Of a DNA stretch of 64,000 bases, positions 8,846-19,101 are shown piece by piece. Source of the DNA: Paracoccaceae bacterium (GTDB lineage Bacteria; Pseudomonadota; Alphaproteobacteria; Rhodobacterales; Rhodobacteraceae); the NCBI GenBank assembly GCA_018223125.1, contig JAAEZA010000012.1, positions 1 through 64,000 of the forward strand, in the 5' to 3' direction. The translations under genes and the position numbers were made by a program. Every line of letters begins with the position of its first letter. Positions within the stretch are counted from its first letter, which is position 1. Below the pieces are notes generated by a model. The model saw only the letters and a program-made list of their open reading frames with translations, was not told the DNA's origin and ran no database searches.

Positions 8846-10045
8846 ATGAGCACATCGACTACCGCGGCGCCGCGAGGCGTGAAAGAGGCCAAGTCCATGC
8901 CTTCGCTTCAGGTGAAGGCTGCGATGGAAGATTTTCTACAGGACGTAACCAAAGTGAATAGCGATTTGAAAGACCGACTTCAGGAACAGGAAAAGAGATT
9001 GAACATGCTGGAACGCAAGAACACTGGCGCGCGGCGCCCTGTATTGTCCGCAGTGGCCGAGGTTGAGGTGCCACACAAGAAGGCATTTGCAGCCTATCTG
9101 CGCAGTGGTGACGACGACGCAATGCGGGCATTAAATGTGGAAGAAAAGGCATTGTCTACTGCGGTTTCCGGCGATGGGGGCTATCTGGTTGATCCCCAGA
9201 CTGCGGATCAGATTGCCGGTGTGCTCCATGCAACGGCCTCTATTCGTTCGATTGCCAATGTGGTGGCGGTGGAATCGACGGCCTATGATGTGCTGGTGGA
9301 TCACACCGAATTGGGGGCGGGATGGGCCACCGAGACCGGCGCCGCGACCGAGACTTCAACGCCGCAGGTCGAGCGGATTTCGATCCCGTTGCATGAACTT
9401 TCGGCCCTACCCAAAGCTTCCCAGCGGTTGCTGGATGACAGTGCCTTTGACGTGGAAGGTTGGCTGGCGTCGCGGATAGCCGACAAATTCTCCCGCGCGG
9501 AAGGGGTGGCTTTTGTGTCGGGTAACGGTGTGGACAAGCCGACGGGTTTTCTGACCTATACCACAGTGGCAAACAACAGTTGGAGCTGGGGCGATCTTGG
9601 CTATGTGGCAACAGGAGCTGACGGAGACTTTGCAGCGCTCGACCCTGCGGATGCGATTGTGGATCTGGTTTATTCGCTGGGCGCGCGCTATCGCGCGAAT
9701 GCGACCTTTGTGATGAATTCCAAGACAGCGGGCGCCGTGCGCAAGATGAAGGACGCGGACGGGCGTTTCTTGTGGTCGGATGGGTTGGCTGCGGGGGAGC
9801 CTGCACGCCTGATGGGCTATCCGGTGCTGGTGGCCGAAGATATGCCGGATATTTCCAGCGGCGCAAATGCCATTGCTTTTGGCGACTTTGCGGCTGGCTA
9901 TACCGTGGCAGAGCGGCCGGACCTGCGGATTCTGCGCGATCCGTTTAGCGCCAAACCGCATGTATTGTTCTACGCCACGAAACGTGTTGGCGGGGATGTC
10001 AGCGATTTTGCGGCAATCAAACTGCTGAAATTCGCCGTTTCTTAA
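8846..10045 (+). CDS. HK97-family major capsid protein (g5)
   Basis: DGGYLVDPQTADQIAGVL, VSGNGVDKPTGFL, GYPVLVAEDMPDISSGANAIAFGDFAAGYTV. Confidence 0.94.
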   Translation: MSTSTTAAPRGVKEAKSMPSLQVKAAMEDFLQDVTKVNSDLKDRLQEQEKRLNMLERKNTGARRPVLSAVAEVEVPHKKAFAAYLRSGDDDAMRALNVEEKALSTAVSGDGGYLVDPQTADQIAGVLHATASIRSIANVVAVESTAYDVLVDHTELGAGWATETGAATETSTPQVERISIPLHELSALPKASQRLLDDSAFDVEGWLASRIADKFSRAEGVAFVSGNGVDKPTGFLTYTTVANNSWSWGDLGYVATGADGDFAALDPADAIVDLVYSLGARYRANATFVMNSKTAGAVRKMKDADGRFLWSDGLAAGEPARLMGYPVLVAEDMPDISSGANAIAFGDFAAGYTVAERPDLRILRDPFSAKPHVLFYATKRVGGDVSDFAAIKLLKFAVS

Positions 10046-10192
10046 TCAAAAGTAGGGGTCCCTTTCAGGGATGGGGCAACGGGGTTCGCTGCGTTGCTTC
10101 TGGTGTGCTGCGGGTCGGTTCTGCTGTCCTCCGTCCAGCCGGCCCGCACGCACTGCATTTATCAATTTGATCCGTATTGGGAGAATACGCTT

Positions 10193-10780
10193 ATGATTTT
10201 GACTGAACTTTCAAGCGTTCCGAGCGGATCGCTGCCACTGGCTTTGCTGAAAGAGCATTTGCGTTTGGGGACAGGGTTTTCCAGCGGAGCGGAGCAGGAC
10301 GATCTGTTGGAAGCCTATCTGCGTGCGGCGATCAGCGCGGTAGAGGGGCGCACAGGGCTGGTGCTGCTGGAGAAGTCCTTTAACTGGGCACTGACTGGGT
10401 GGCGGCACTATGACAGGCAAGTCTTGCCGGTGCGACCTGTGCAATCGCTGGATGCTCTGACGCTGGTGGACAGGGCGGGTGTCGAGACGGTGATGCCGTC
10501 AGAATCCTATCATTTGGAAAAGGATAGCCAGAACCCTGCTTTGGTCGCGGTTGGACTGGCGTTGGCAGTTATTCCGGAAGCGGGTCGTGCAGAGGTATCC
10601 TTTACCGCCGGTTATGGTCCGTCGTGGAACGATCTGCCGCCCGATCTGGCACGGGCAGTTCTGCTGCTGGCGGCAGAGTTTTACGAACATCGTGCGAGCC
10701 GTGAGGGCGCGAGCCTGCCTCCGGCGATTTTGTCCCTTCTGGATCGGTTTAGAAAAGTGCGCTTGCTGGGGGGAAGCTGA
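10193..10780 (+). CDS. GTA head-tail connector protein (g6, phiE125 gp8-like)
   Basis: MILTELSSVPSGSLPLALLKEHLRLGTGF...; PPDLARAVLLLAAEFYEHR. Confidence 0.8.
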   Translation: MILTELSSVPSGSLPLALLKEHLRLGTGFSSGAEQDDLLEAYLRAAISAVEGRTGLVLLEKSFNWALTGWRHYDRQVLPVRPVQSLDALTLVDRAGVETVMPSESYHLEKDSQNPALVAVGLALAVIPEAGRAEVSFTAGYGPSWNDLPPDLARAVLLLAAEFYEHRASREGASLPPAILSLLDRFRKVRLLGGS

Positions 10781-11121
10781 TGGTGCGGCATGTGGAGTTG
10801 AACCGGAAGTTGACGCTGGAGCGGCGGCAGCGGGTTTCCGATGGTGCTGGCGGGTTCGAGCGGAACTGGGTGGCCTTGGGAGAGGTCTGGGCCGATGTGC
10901 AGATGCGCAGTGTCAGGGTGACGGAGGTTTCTGCGGGCACAACGGCTTTGGAACGGCACAGGATCATCGTGCGCGGTGCACCGCAGGGGGATCCGCAGCG
11001 TCCGATGCCCGGACAACGGTTTGTCGAAGGAAGCCGGATTTACGGAATTGAATCGGTAACGGAGCATGATCACGCCGGGCTGTATCTGCTGTGTTGGACC
11101 CGTGAGGAGGTGCTGACGTGA
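10780..11121 (+). CDS. Phage head-tail adaptor (g7)
   Basis: LNRKLTLERRQRVSDGAGGFERNWVALGEVWADV; ATGA-type overlap with neighbours. Confidence 0.8.
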   Translation: MVRHVELNRKLTLERRQRVSDGAGGFERNWVALGEVWADVQMRSVRVTEVSAGTTALERHRIIVRGAPQGDPQRPMPGQRFVEGSRIYGIESVTEHDHAGLYLLCWTREEVLT

Positions 11122-11528
11122 CTTATGCGGTTTCCCATGCGCTTCAGCAGGGGATCTATCTGGCTTTGAAGGCGGATGCGACTTTGACGGGGCTGGTTGG
11201 TAGCGATGTGTTTGACGCACCGCCAAGCGGGGCAATACCGGACCTTTATGTCATGATCGGAGACGAACAGGCGCGGGACCGTTCCAGTGGTTCGGCAGGT
11301 GCGGCGGTACATGATCTGGACATACGCGTGGTGTCCTCGGCGGCGGGGTTTGCTGCGGCAAAGCAGGTTGCGGGGGCGGTGTGCGATGCGGTGATCGGGG
11401 CGCAGATTGCCCTGACCAGAGGCCGGTTGGTGTCGCTTTCCTTTCGAACGGCGCGTGCATTGCGGGACGGCAGCCCCGAGCAGAGGCAGATCCGTCTGAA
11501 ATTTCGCGCATTTGTAGAGGATGCCTGA
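11118..11528 (+). CDS. DUF3168 tail terminator-like protein (g8)
   Basis: ALQQGIYLALKADATLTGLVGSDVFDAPPSGAIPDLYVMIGDE. Confidence 0.8.
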   Translation: MTYAVSHALQQGIYLALKADATLTGLVGSDVFDAPPSGAIPDLYVMIGDEQARDRSSGSAGAAVHDLDIRVVSSAAGFAAAKQVAGAVCDAVIGAQIALTRGRLVSLSFRTARALRDGSPEQRQIRLKFRAFVEDA

Positions 11529-11579
11529 CCGGCTGCGGGCCGGTTTCAGAAAGAAGTTTAGAGGAATTAGGAGAGAGTT

Positions 11580-11993
11580 ATGGCGGCACAGAACGGCAAG
11601 GATCTGTTGATCAAGGTGGATATGGACAATGCGGGGACATTCGCGACACTGGCAGGGCTGCGTGCCTCGCGCATTTCGTTCAACACGGAAACCGTGGATG
11701 TAACGGCGCTCGACAGTACAGGGGGGTGGCGGGAATTGCTGGCGGGGGGCGGTGTGAAAACCGCCAGTATCAGCGGATCGGGCGTGTTTCGGGATGAAAA
11801 CACCGACGAGCGGGCGCGGCAGATTTTCTTTGACGGGCAAATCCCCGATTTTCAGGTGGTAATACCGGATTTCGGCATTGTGGAAGGGGCGTTTCAGATC
11901 ACGTCACTGGAGTATGCGGGGCAGTTTGACGGAGAGGCGACCTATGAAATGGCCTTCGCGTCGGCGGGCGCGCTGGCGTTTTCCGTGATTTGA
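11580..11993 (+). CDS. Major tail tube protein, TP901-1/GTA family (g9)
   Basis: MAAQNGKDLLIKVDMDNAGTFATLAGLRASRISFNTETVDVTALDSTGGWRELLAGGGVKTASISGSGVF. Confidence 0.88.
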   Translation: MAAQNGKDLLIKVDMDNAGTFATLAGLRASRISFNTETVDVTALDSTGGWRELLAGGGVKTASISGSGVFRDENTDERARQIFFDGQIPDFQVVIPDFGIVEGAFQITSLEYAGQFDGEATYEMAFASAGALAFSVI

Positions 11994-12319
11994 TGGCGAA
12001 TCCTTATCGCGGCGAGGTGTCGCTGACAGTGGATGGCGTAAAGCGCGTGATGCGGCTGAGCCTCGGGGCTTTGGCGGGGCTTGAAGCCCGTCTCGGGGCG
12101 GAGGGATTGCTGCCGCTGATTGTGCGGTTCGAGAACGGGGCGTTTGCGACGGAGGATCTGATTGCATTGCTTCGGGCCGGACTGTCGGGCGGGGGCTGGG
12201 AGTGCAGCGAGGCAGAACTGAGGCGGGCCGAGATCGAAGGAGGCGCGATGGAGGCAGCGCGGGCTGCGGGGATGCTGTTGCGCTTGACGTTCACGCTGCC
12301 GGAGAGTGCGGATGATTGA
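11993..12319 (+). CDS. GTA gp10-like tail assembly protein
   Basis: MANPYRGEVSLTVDGVKRVMRLSLGALAGLEARLG; start overlaps stop of g9. Confidence 0.75.
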   Translation: MANPYRGEVSLTVDGVKRVMRLSLGALAGLEARLGAEGLLPLIVRFENGAFATEDLIALLRAGLSGGGWECSEAELRRAEIEGGAMEAARAAGMLLRLTFTLPESADD

Positions 12320-12500
12320 CTGGGCCGGTTTGATGGCGCTGGGGCTGGGGCAGTTGCGCCTGTTGCCGGAACAGTTCTGGGCGCTGACGCCTGTGGAGTT
12401 GCTGATGATGGCGGGTGTAACGCCTGGCGGGACACCGGGGCTGAGCCGTGCGCGGCTGGATGCGCTTTGTGCGCAGTTTCCGGATGTGAGAGAGCATTAG
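12312..12500 (+). CDS. GTA g10.1-like phage tail assembly chaperone
   Basis: MIDWAGLMALGLGQLRLLPEQFWALTPVELLMMAG; overlaps g10. Confidence 0.7.
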   Translation: MIDWAGLMALGLGQLRLLPEQFWALTPVELLMMAGVTPGGTPGLSRARLDALCAQFPDVREH

Positions 12501-12512
12501 AGAGGACCAAGC

Positions 12513-13178
12513 ATGGATGATAACGGACCTGATCTGGAGACGCTGGAAAACCAGTTGGAGGCTCTGGAAGGCGATATTTCTGCTACGGCACGAATTTCGG
12601 CTGTGTTCCAGCAGGAGTTGAAGGGGATGCAGACGAGCATCTCGCTGGCGGAAAAGGAGGCGCGGGGGTTGTCGGGGTCTCTGTCCAAGGGGCTGAGGGG
12701 GGCCTTCGGGGATGTGATCCTTCAGGGGGCGAAGTTTTCTGATGTGCTTGAGACACTGGCGCAGCGGATGATCCGCAGCACCTTCAATCAGGCGATCTCC
12801 CCCGTAAGTGATGCGATCGGGGGCGCTTTGAGCGGTGGTGTCAATTCGATCCTTGGCAGCATCTTCCCGAGCGCCAGCGGCAATGTCTTTTCGGGAGGGC
12901 GGGCGACTGGCTTTGCCAAAGGGGGCGTTGTGGGCGGGCCAACGGTACTTCCGATGCGCGGGGGGATAGGGCTGATGGGGGAGGCAGGAGCTGAGGCGAT
13001 CATGCCGTTGCGCCGCGGTGCCGACGGGCGCTTGGGGGTCGAGGGTGCCGGAGGAGGCACAGCGGTTCACGTCACGATGAACATTACCACACCGGATGCA
13101 GAAAGCTTCGCGCGGTCCCAGACCCAAGTGGCGGCAGGGATCAGTCGGGCGATCGCCCGCGGGAACCGGAACCAGTAG
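12513..13178 (+). CDS. Short GTA tape-measure protein (g11)
   Basis: 221 aa; Gly/Ser-rich centre, FAKGGVVGGPTVLPMRGGIGLMGEAGAEAIMPLRRGADGRLGVEG. Confidence 0.85.
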   Translation: MDDNGPDLETLENQLEALEGDISATARISAVFQQELKGMQTSISLAEKEARGLSGSLSKGLRGAFGDVILQGAKFSDVLETLAQRMIRSTFNQAISPVSDAIGGALSGGVNSILGSIFPSASGNVFSGGRATGFAKGGVVGGPTVLPMRGGIGLMGEAGAEAIMPLRRGADGRLGVEGAGGGTAVHVTMNITTPDAESFARSQTQVAAGISRAIARGNRNQ

Positions 13179-13189
13179 GAGAGTAGATC

Positions 13190-13822
13190 TTGAACTTTCA
13201 TGAAGTCAGATTTCCGGCCGGATTGTCATTCGGGTCAAGCGGCGGGCCGGAACGGCGCACCGAGATTGTGACGCTGAACAGCGGCTATGAAGAGCGTAAC
13301 AGCCCCTGGGCCCATGCGCGGCGGCGCTATGATGCGGGGGTTGCCATGCGTTCTACCGATGATCTGGAAGCTGTGATCGCTTTTTTCGAGGCACGGCGCG
13401 GCCGGTTGTACGGGTTTCGCTGGAAGGACTGGACGGATTTCAAAAGTTGCCTGTCATCCCGCGAGCCTGCGTTTACGGATCAGGAGATCGCGGTGGGAGA
13501 CAGTGTGACGGTGCAGGTTCCCCTGTGCAAGACCTACCGTTCGGGAGAGACCACATACTGTCGCACGATTTCCAAGCCTGTGGAGGGAACCTTGGCTGTC
13601 GGGGTTGGCGGTGCGCAGGTTTTTGAGGGGGAGCATTATGAAGTGGATTATACAACTGGCGTCATCCGTTTTAATGAAGCTCCTCCCGAAGGGGCGCTTG
13701 TGACGGCCGGGTTTGTGTTTGATGTGCCGGTACGGTTTGACACTGACCGGCTGGACATGAGCATGGCAAGCTTTGCTGCCGGATCCGTACCTAGTGTGCC
13801 TGTGGTGGAGGTCCGTGTCTGA
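13190..13822 (+). CDS. DUF2460 distal tail protein (g12)
   Basis: MNFHEVRFPAGLSFGSSGGPERRTEIVTLNSGYEERNSPWAHARRRYDAG. Confidence 0.92.
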   Translation: MNFHEVRFPAGLSFGSSGGPERRTEIVTLNSGYEERNSPWAHARRRYDAGVAMRSTDDLEAVIAFFEARRGRLYGFRWKDWTDFKSCLSSREPAFTDQEIAVGDSVTVQVPLCKTYRSGETTYCRTISKPVEGTLAVGVGGAQVFEGEHYEVDYTTGVIRFNEAPPEGALVTAGFVFDVPVRFDTDRLDMSMASFAAGSVPSVPVVEVRV

Positions 13823-14709
13823 TGCGCAGGATTGGTGAAGCCATGCAGGCGCATCTGAACAGTGGTGCGACAACGTTGTGCCGTGCATGGGTCGTGCGGC
13901 GGAGGGACGGAGCGGTTTACGGGTTTACGGATCATGACAGCGATTTGCCGGTTGACGGCGTGTTGTGTGAAGCGGCATCCGGTATGGATGCAAGTGCTGT
14001 GGAGCGGTCTACCGGACTTGCGGTTGACAACGCGCAGGCTGTCGGGGCGCTAAGTTCGCTTGGTATCAATGATCTTGATATCGAGACAGGACGGTTTGAC
14101 GGGGCCGAGGTTACCCACTGGCTGGTAAACTGGAAGCAGCCGGCACAGGCTATTCTGCAATTTCGCGGTACGATCGGAGAGGTGCGGCGGGGACAAGGCG
14201 CTTTCGAAGCGGAATTGCGCGGGCTGAGCGAGGCCCTGAACAAACCGGTAGGGCGAACCTATCTGCGCCAGTGTGACCGGATTGTCGGGGACGGGAAATG
14301 CGGTGTGGACCTGTTTGCCGAAGGGTTTGTAGCCGAGGATGTTGTCGATACCTCCACGGGACGGCGGGTGATCGAGCTGAAGCATCTGGGCGCGTTTGAG
14401 GAAGACTGGTTTGCACAGGGGCGGGTCACTTGGTTAAGCGGGCCGAATGAGGGTGCGGACGGTCTGGTGAAAGTGGATTACCGTCGGGGTCCGGTGCATG
14501 TAGTGGAACTGTGGGAAGAGACCCGCTTTCCGATCGGGAACGGTGACCGGATCCGCTTGCACGCAGGATGTGACAAGCATGCAGGCACCTGTCGGGAGAA
14601 ATTCGGTAATTTCCTGAACTTTCGCGGATTTCCCCATATGCCCGGTGAGGATTTCAGTCTGACCTATCCTGTTGCAGGGCGTCCTATGGACGGCGCAAGG
14701 CGCGAATAG
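13822..14709 (+). CDS. DUF2163/phage BR0599-type tail hub protein (g13)
   Basis: TLCRAWVVRRRDGAVYGFTDHDSDL...RTYLRQCDRIVGDGKCGVD...GCDKHAGTCREKFGNFLNFRGFPHMPGED, Cys-rich C-terminus. Confidence 0.92.
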   Translation: MRRIGEAMQAHLNSGATTLCRAWVVRRRDGAVYGFTDHDSDLPVDGVLCEAASGMDASAVERSTGLAVDNAQAVGALSSLGINDLDIETGRFDGAEVTHWLVNWKQPAQAILQFRGTIGEVRRGQGAFEAELRGLSEALNKPVGRTYLRQCDRIVGDGKCGVDLFAEGFVAEDVVDTSTGRRVIELKHLGAFEEDWFAQGRVTWLSGPNEGADGLVKVDYRRGPVHVVELWEETRFPIGNGDRIRLHAGCDKHAGTCREKFGNFLNFRGFPHMPGEDFSLTYPVAGRPMDGARRE

Positions 14710-15162
14710 ATGACACCGCAGATGCGTAAGGAAATCCTTGCCGTGGCGCGGGGCTGGATCGGTACGCCCTATCGCCACCAATGCAGTGTGAAGGGGCAGG
14801 GTACGGATTGTCTGGGGCTGCTACGCGGAGTCTGGCGCGAGCTATTCGGTGCAGAACCTGTGGTCGTACCGGCCTATACGGCGGATTGGTCGGAGGCGTC
14901 CGGAGAGGAGCGGCTGTGGCGTGCCGCGCGGCGGTATCTGGTGGCGGTGCCGGTTTGTCTGCCGTGTTTTGGTGACGTGGTGCTGTTCCGGATGCGGCAG
15001 CAGGCGGTGGCGAAACATGTCGGAATCTTGAGCAGGGCGTCCGGTGGCCTGCCGACACTTGTCCATGCTTACAGCGGCAAAGGTGTTGTCGAGACGCCTT
15101 TAACGCAGGCCTGGTCCCGCCGGATCGTAGCACAATTCGAATTTCCCGAGAGGAGGGGCTAA
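14710..15162 (+). CDS. NlpC/P60-type GTA peptidase (g14)
   Basis: ARGWIGTPYRHQCSVKGQGTDCLGLLRGVWRELFG, AKHVGILSR. Confidence 0.9.
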   Translation: MTPQMRKEILAVARGWIGTPYRHQCSVKGQGTDCLGLLRGVWRELFGAEPVVVPAYTADWSEASGEERLWRAARRYLVAVPVCLPCFGDVVLFRMRQQAVAKHVGILSRASGGLPTLVHAYSGKGVVETPLTQAWSRRIVAQFEFPERRG

Positions 15163-18100
15163 TGGCGACGATACTCTTATCTGCGGCAGGCGCTGCGATC
15201 GGTGGTACTTTCGGGGGAACTGTGTTGGGCCTGACGGGGGCGGCAATTGGCAAGGCCGTCGGGGCGAGCCTTGGCGGGGTGATCGACCAGAAGATCCTTG
15301 GTAGCGGCAGTCGGGTGGTTGAAACCGGACGGCTTGAAAGCTTCCGCTTGCAGGGCGTGAGCGAGGGGGCGGCGGTGCCCCGGGTGATGGGGCGCGCACG
15401 CATTGCAGGACATCTGATCTGGGCGAGCCGGTTTGAGGAACACGTCAGCACGCAGACCTCTGGAGGCGGTAAGGGGGGCGGCGGGCCGCGGGTTACAACC
15501 AAGTCTTATTCTTACACGGTAAATGTTGCCTTCGCTCTGGGCGAGGGCGTGGTAGACAAGATCGGGCGGATTTGGGCGGACGGGCAGGAAATCAGCCGCG
15601 ACGGATTGTCGATAGCGTTCTATCCCGGAGACGAGTCACAGGTGCCCGATCCGACGATTTCCGCGATAGAAGGGTTGGAAAATGCGCCAAGTTATCGGGG
15701 CACGGCTTATATCGTTTTCGAAGACCTTGATCTTGGGCCTTTCGGCAACAGGATTCCCCAGTTCAATTTCGAAGTGTTCCGGAAAGCGCAGCCCGAACAC
15801 AGCACACTGGATGATCCGTCGCGGGATATAACAGGTGTTTGCCTGATCCCGGGAACAGGCGAGTATTCTCTGGCAGTGACGCCGGTCGAATATCCGGGGG
15901 ACTTTGGTGACGGCAAATTTGCGAATGTGAACTCTCCGCGCGGAAAGACCGACCTGCTGCACGCGCTGGAGGATCTGCAGGAGGACATTCCGAATATTGC
16001 GTCTGTCTCGCTTGTGGTGAGCTGGTTTGGAGATGATCTGCGCTGTGGGATGTGCAACCTGACACCCCGTGTCGAGCAGACCGAGGTGGACGGGGATCCG
16101 ATGCCTTGGGTGGTTTCCGGTCTGGCGCGGTCTGCAGCCTCTTTGGTGAGTTTTTACGGCGACCGGCCTGTCTATGGGGGGACACCTGCGGACGGCGCTG
16201 TTCTGGAAGCTATAGAGCACATGAAAGATGCGGGACAGAGTGTTGTTTTCTATCCGTTTATCCTGATGGACATTCAGGCGGACAACGGATTGGCTGATCC
16301 CTATTCCGACAATCCAGACCAGCCCGTTATGCCGTGGCGTGGCCGGATTACAACGGCGAAGGCGGCGGGACGGGACGGGAGCAGCGACAAGACGCCGGCA
16401 GCCGCTTCGGAAGTTGCAGCGTTTTTCGGGACAGCGGCGGTGACTGATTTTTCGGTTGCGGACGGCGCAGTGCTTTACAGTGGTCCGGCGGAGTGGAGCT
16501 ATCGCCGCTTTATACTGCATTACGCCTATCTGTGCCTTGCCGCTGGCGGGGTCGAGGCGTTTAATATCGGGTCGGAAATGCGGGGGCTCACCCGCATTCG
16601 GGATGGGGTGGACAGTTTTCCGGCTGTTCTTGCCTTGCAGCAACTTGCAAGTGATGTGCGGACGGTTCTGGGACCGGATGTTAAAATCGGCTATGCTGCG
16701 GATTGGTCCGAATATTTCGGTTATCATCCCGATGACGGATCAGGGGACGTGTTGTTCCATCTTGATCCGCTGTGGGCACAATCGGAAATCGACTATATCG
16801 GGATTGATAATTACATGCCGCTGGCGGACTGGCGGGACAGTCTGGGGCATCGTGATGAGGGCGAAGGCTCGGTCTATTCTGTGGATTACCTGCGCAAGAA
16901 TGTAGCGGGTGGGGAGGGATTTGACTGGTATTATGCGGATGCGGCGGGGCGCGATGCGCAGGACCGTATTGCGATCACGGATGGCGCATACGGGGAGCCT
17001 TGGGTCTTTCGTTACAAGGATCTGGTAAGCTGGTGGAGCAAGGAGCATTACAACCGTCTGGGCGGCGTCCGGCAGAGTGTTCCGACACAGTGGCAGCGCA
17101 AATCCAAACCGATCCGTTTTACCGAATTGGGATGCCCTGCCGTGGACAAGGGGGCGAACCAGCCAAATGTTTTCTTTGACCCGAAATCATCTGAATCTGC
17201 CTTGCCGTATTATTCCGAAGGTTCCGTCGATACCCTGATGCAGGCGCAGTATCTGCGGGCGACATACGCACACTGGCTGGAGCCTGACAATAATCCGGTT
17301 TCGGACGTGTATTTCGCGCCGATGGTGGACATTGCGAACAGTCATGTCTGGGCATGGGATGCGCGGCCCTGGCCGGATTTTCCGAACCGTCTTGATGTGT
17401 GGAGTGACGGGGAAAACCACGGGCGGGGGCATTGGATCACGGGGCGGTTTTCCGATCAGTCGCTTGGGGCAATTGTCTCGGAAATTTGTGACATTTCGGG
17501 TTTGCGGGACATTGATGTGTCACAGCTTTACGGTTCGACCATCGGCTTTGCCATGACCTCGGTTGAGACAGGGCGGCAGAGCTTGCAGCCCCTTATGCTG
17601 GCGTTTGATTTTTCCTGTACAGAAGCAGACGGCAAGCTGGTTTTCATGAACCGGAGCGAGCAGATAGCATTCACGGCTTTGCCTGCGGATCTGGCCGTTG
17701 CGGATGCCATCCCCGCTGTCGCGAAAACCCGCGCACCGGCGGCAGAAACCGTCGGGCGTGTGCGCGTATCGTTTTGGGACGAAACACGGGATTACCAGAC
17801 TGCAACATCCGAGTTTGCCCTTTCCGACGACGAAAGCCAGGCCTCGTCCCATGTGTCGCTGCCACTGGTCCTGCGGCCGGGTACAGGGGTGAATCTGGCG
17901 AGTAGATGGCTTGTGTCTGCGCGGGTGGCGCAGGATGAGGTGAAGCTGTCCTTCCCGCCGAGCGTGCAGGGGCTGGTTGCGGGTGATGTGTTCAAGCTTG
18001 ATGACGGAGGGACTGGTGCGACCTACCGGATCGAGAGGATTTTTGAACAGGGCGCGCGGGAAACGGAGGCCGTGCGGGTCGAACAATCGGTTTACAAGCA

Positions 18101-19085
18101 GAAAGACGCAAGTTCGACGATCGGGACAGTTTCTGCGCTGCAACCGGCAGGGGGATTTGTCCTGCGCTTTCTGGATTTGCCCGTGCTTGAGGCTGAACAG
18201 GAAAGTTTTGCACCATACGCTGTGGCAGCGGGATCGCCCTGGCCGGACGCTGTGGCTGTGTTCAAATCGGCCACGGATGACGGATATGTGCTCGACACGA
18301 TAATCGAGACGCCTTCAAAGATCGGCAAAACCGTGACGGAACTTCGTTGCGGTCCAGTGGGTTTCTGGGACGAGGTGAATACGCTGCGGGTCCGGATTTC
18401 AAGTGGAAGTCTGGAAGGGCGCAGTGTTCTTGATGTGCTGAACGGTTCCAACGGTGTCGCGATAGGAAGCGGTGCGGCGGCGGGATGGGAAGTGTTCCAG
18501 TACCGCGAGGCCGAACTTCAGTCCGACGGTAGCTACATTCTGCGGGGCCTGTTGCGGGGGCAGTTGGGCAGCGATGCCGACATGCCGGATGTCTGGCCGG
18601 AAGGTTCCGAACTGGTGTTTCTGGACCGTATTCCCGAACGTTTGCAACACAAGGACGCAGATCGTGGCGTCGAAAGGTATTATCGCAGCGGACCGGCTGC
18701 CAAACCTGTGGGGGATCCAGCATATAGGACACGAACAGAAAGCTTTGATCTGGTGGCTTTGCGCCCGCTTTCCCCTGTGCATTTACAAAGCCGGCGCGAC
18801 GAGGCGAACGCCATTCACCTGAGCTGGATCAGGCGCACGCGGATTGACGGGGACAGTTGGGAAGGTCTGGAGGTGCCTTTGGGGGAAGGGACAGAGCTGT
18901 ACCGTGTCGACGTGCTTGACGGCACCGGCGTGCTGCGGAGCGAGATGGTCGGGACGCCGGAGTGGAGCTACTCTGCCGCGATGCAGGCCGAGGACGGTGC
19001 CGCAGGTGCGGTGAATGTCAGCGTTTCGCAGGTTTCAGAGAAATTCGGTCCCGGCGCGGCTGCGGGTTTAACCATAGAAATCTAA
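15162..19085 (+). CDS. GTA host-specificity/tail megatron protein (g15)
   Basis: 1307 aa single ORF; glycoside-hydrolase-like (IGIDNYMPLADWRD) and phage tail domains. Confidence 0.92.
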   Translation: MATILLSAAGAAIGGTFGGTVLGLTGAAIGKAVGASLGGVIDQKILGSGSRVVETGRLESFRLQGVSEGAAVPRVMGRARIAGHLIWASRFEEHVSTQTSGGGKGGGGPRVTTKSYSYTVNVAFALGEGVVDKIGRIWADGQEISRDGLSIAFYPGDESQVPDPTISAIEGLENAPSYRGTAYIVFEDLDLGPFGNRIPQFNFEVFRKAQPEHSTLDDPSRDITGVCLIPGTGEYSLAVTPVEYPGDFGDGKFANVNSPRGKTDLLHALEDLQEDIPNIASVSLVVSWFGDDLRCGMCNLTPRVEQTEVDGDPMPWVVSGLARSAASLVSFYGDRPVYGGTPADGAVLEAIEHMKDAGQSVVFYPFILMDIQADNGLADPYSDNPDQPVMPWRGRITTAKAAGRDGSSDKTPAAASEVAAFFGTAAVTDFSVADGAVLYSGPAEWSYRRFILHYAYLCLAAGGVEAFNIGSEMRGLTRIRDGVDSFPAVLALQQLASDVRTVLGPDVKIGYAADWSEYFGYHPDDGSGDVLFHLDPLWAQSEIDYIGIDNYMPLADWRDSLGHRDEGEGSVYSVDYLRKNVAGGEGFDWYYADAAGRDAQDRIAITDGAYGEPWVFRYKDLVSWWSKEHYNRLGGVRQSVPTQWQRKSKPIRFTELGCPAVDKGANQPNVFFDPKSSESALPYYSEGSVDTLMQAQYLRATYAHWLEPDNNPVSDVYFAPMVDIANSHVWAWDARPWPDFPNRLDVWSDGENHGRGHWITGRFSDQSLGAIVSEICDISGLRDIDVSQLYGSTIGFAMTSVETGRQSLQPLMLAFDFSCTEADGKLVFMNRSEQIAFTALPADLAVADAIPAVAKTRAPAAETVGRVRVSFWDETRDYQTATSEFALSDDESQASSHVSLPLVLRPGTGVNLASRWLVSARVAQDEVKLSFPPSVQGLVAGDVFKLDDGGTGATYRIERIFEQGARETEAVRVEQSVYKQKDASSTIGTVSALQPAGGFVLRFLDLPVLEAEQESFAPYAVAAGSPWPDAVAVFKSATDDGYVLDTIIETPSKIGKTVTELRCGPVGFWDEVNTLRVRISSGSLEGRSVLDVLNGSNGVAIGSGAAAGWEVFQYREAELQSDGSYILRGLLRGQLGSDADMPDVWPEGSELVFLDRIPERLQHKDADRGVERYYRSGPAAKPVGDPAYRTRTESFDLVALRPLSPVHLQSRRDEANAIHLSWIRRTRIDGDSWEGLEVPLGEGTELYRVDVLDGTGVLRSEMVGTPEWSYSAAMQAEDGAAGAVNVSVSQVSEKFGPGAAAGLTIEI

Positions 19086-19101
19086 CTGCCGGGACAGGCA
19101 A

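Noticed and set aside
15636-16727. 363-aa minus-strand ORF inside GTA g15
   Set aside because: Antisense to conserved tail protein; no recognisable motifs.
5118-19085. Interpretation as a complete active prophage
   Set aside because: No integrase, repressor, replication or lysis genes; order and sizes match GTA; neighbours mltG and cysE are housekeeping genes.
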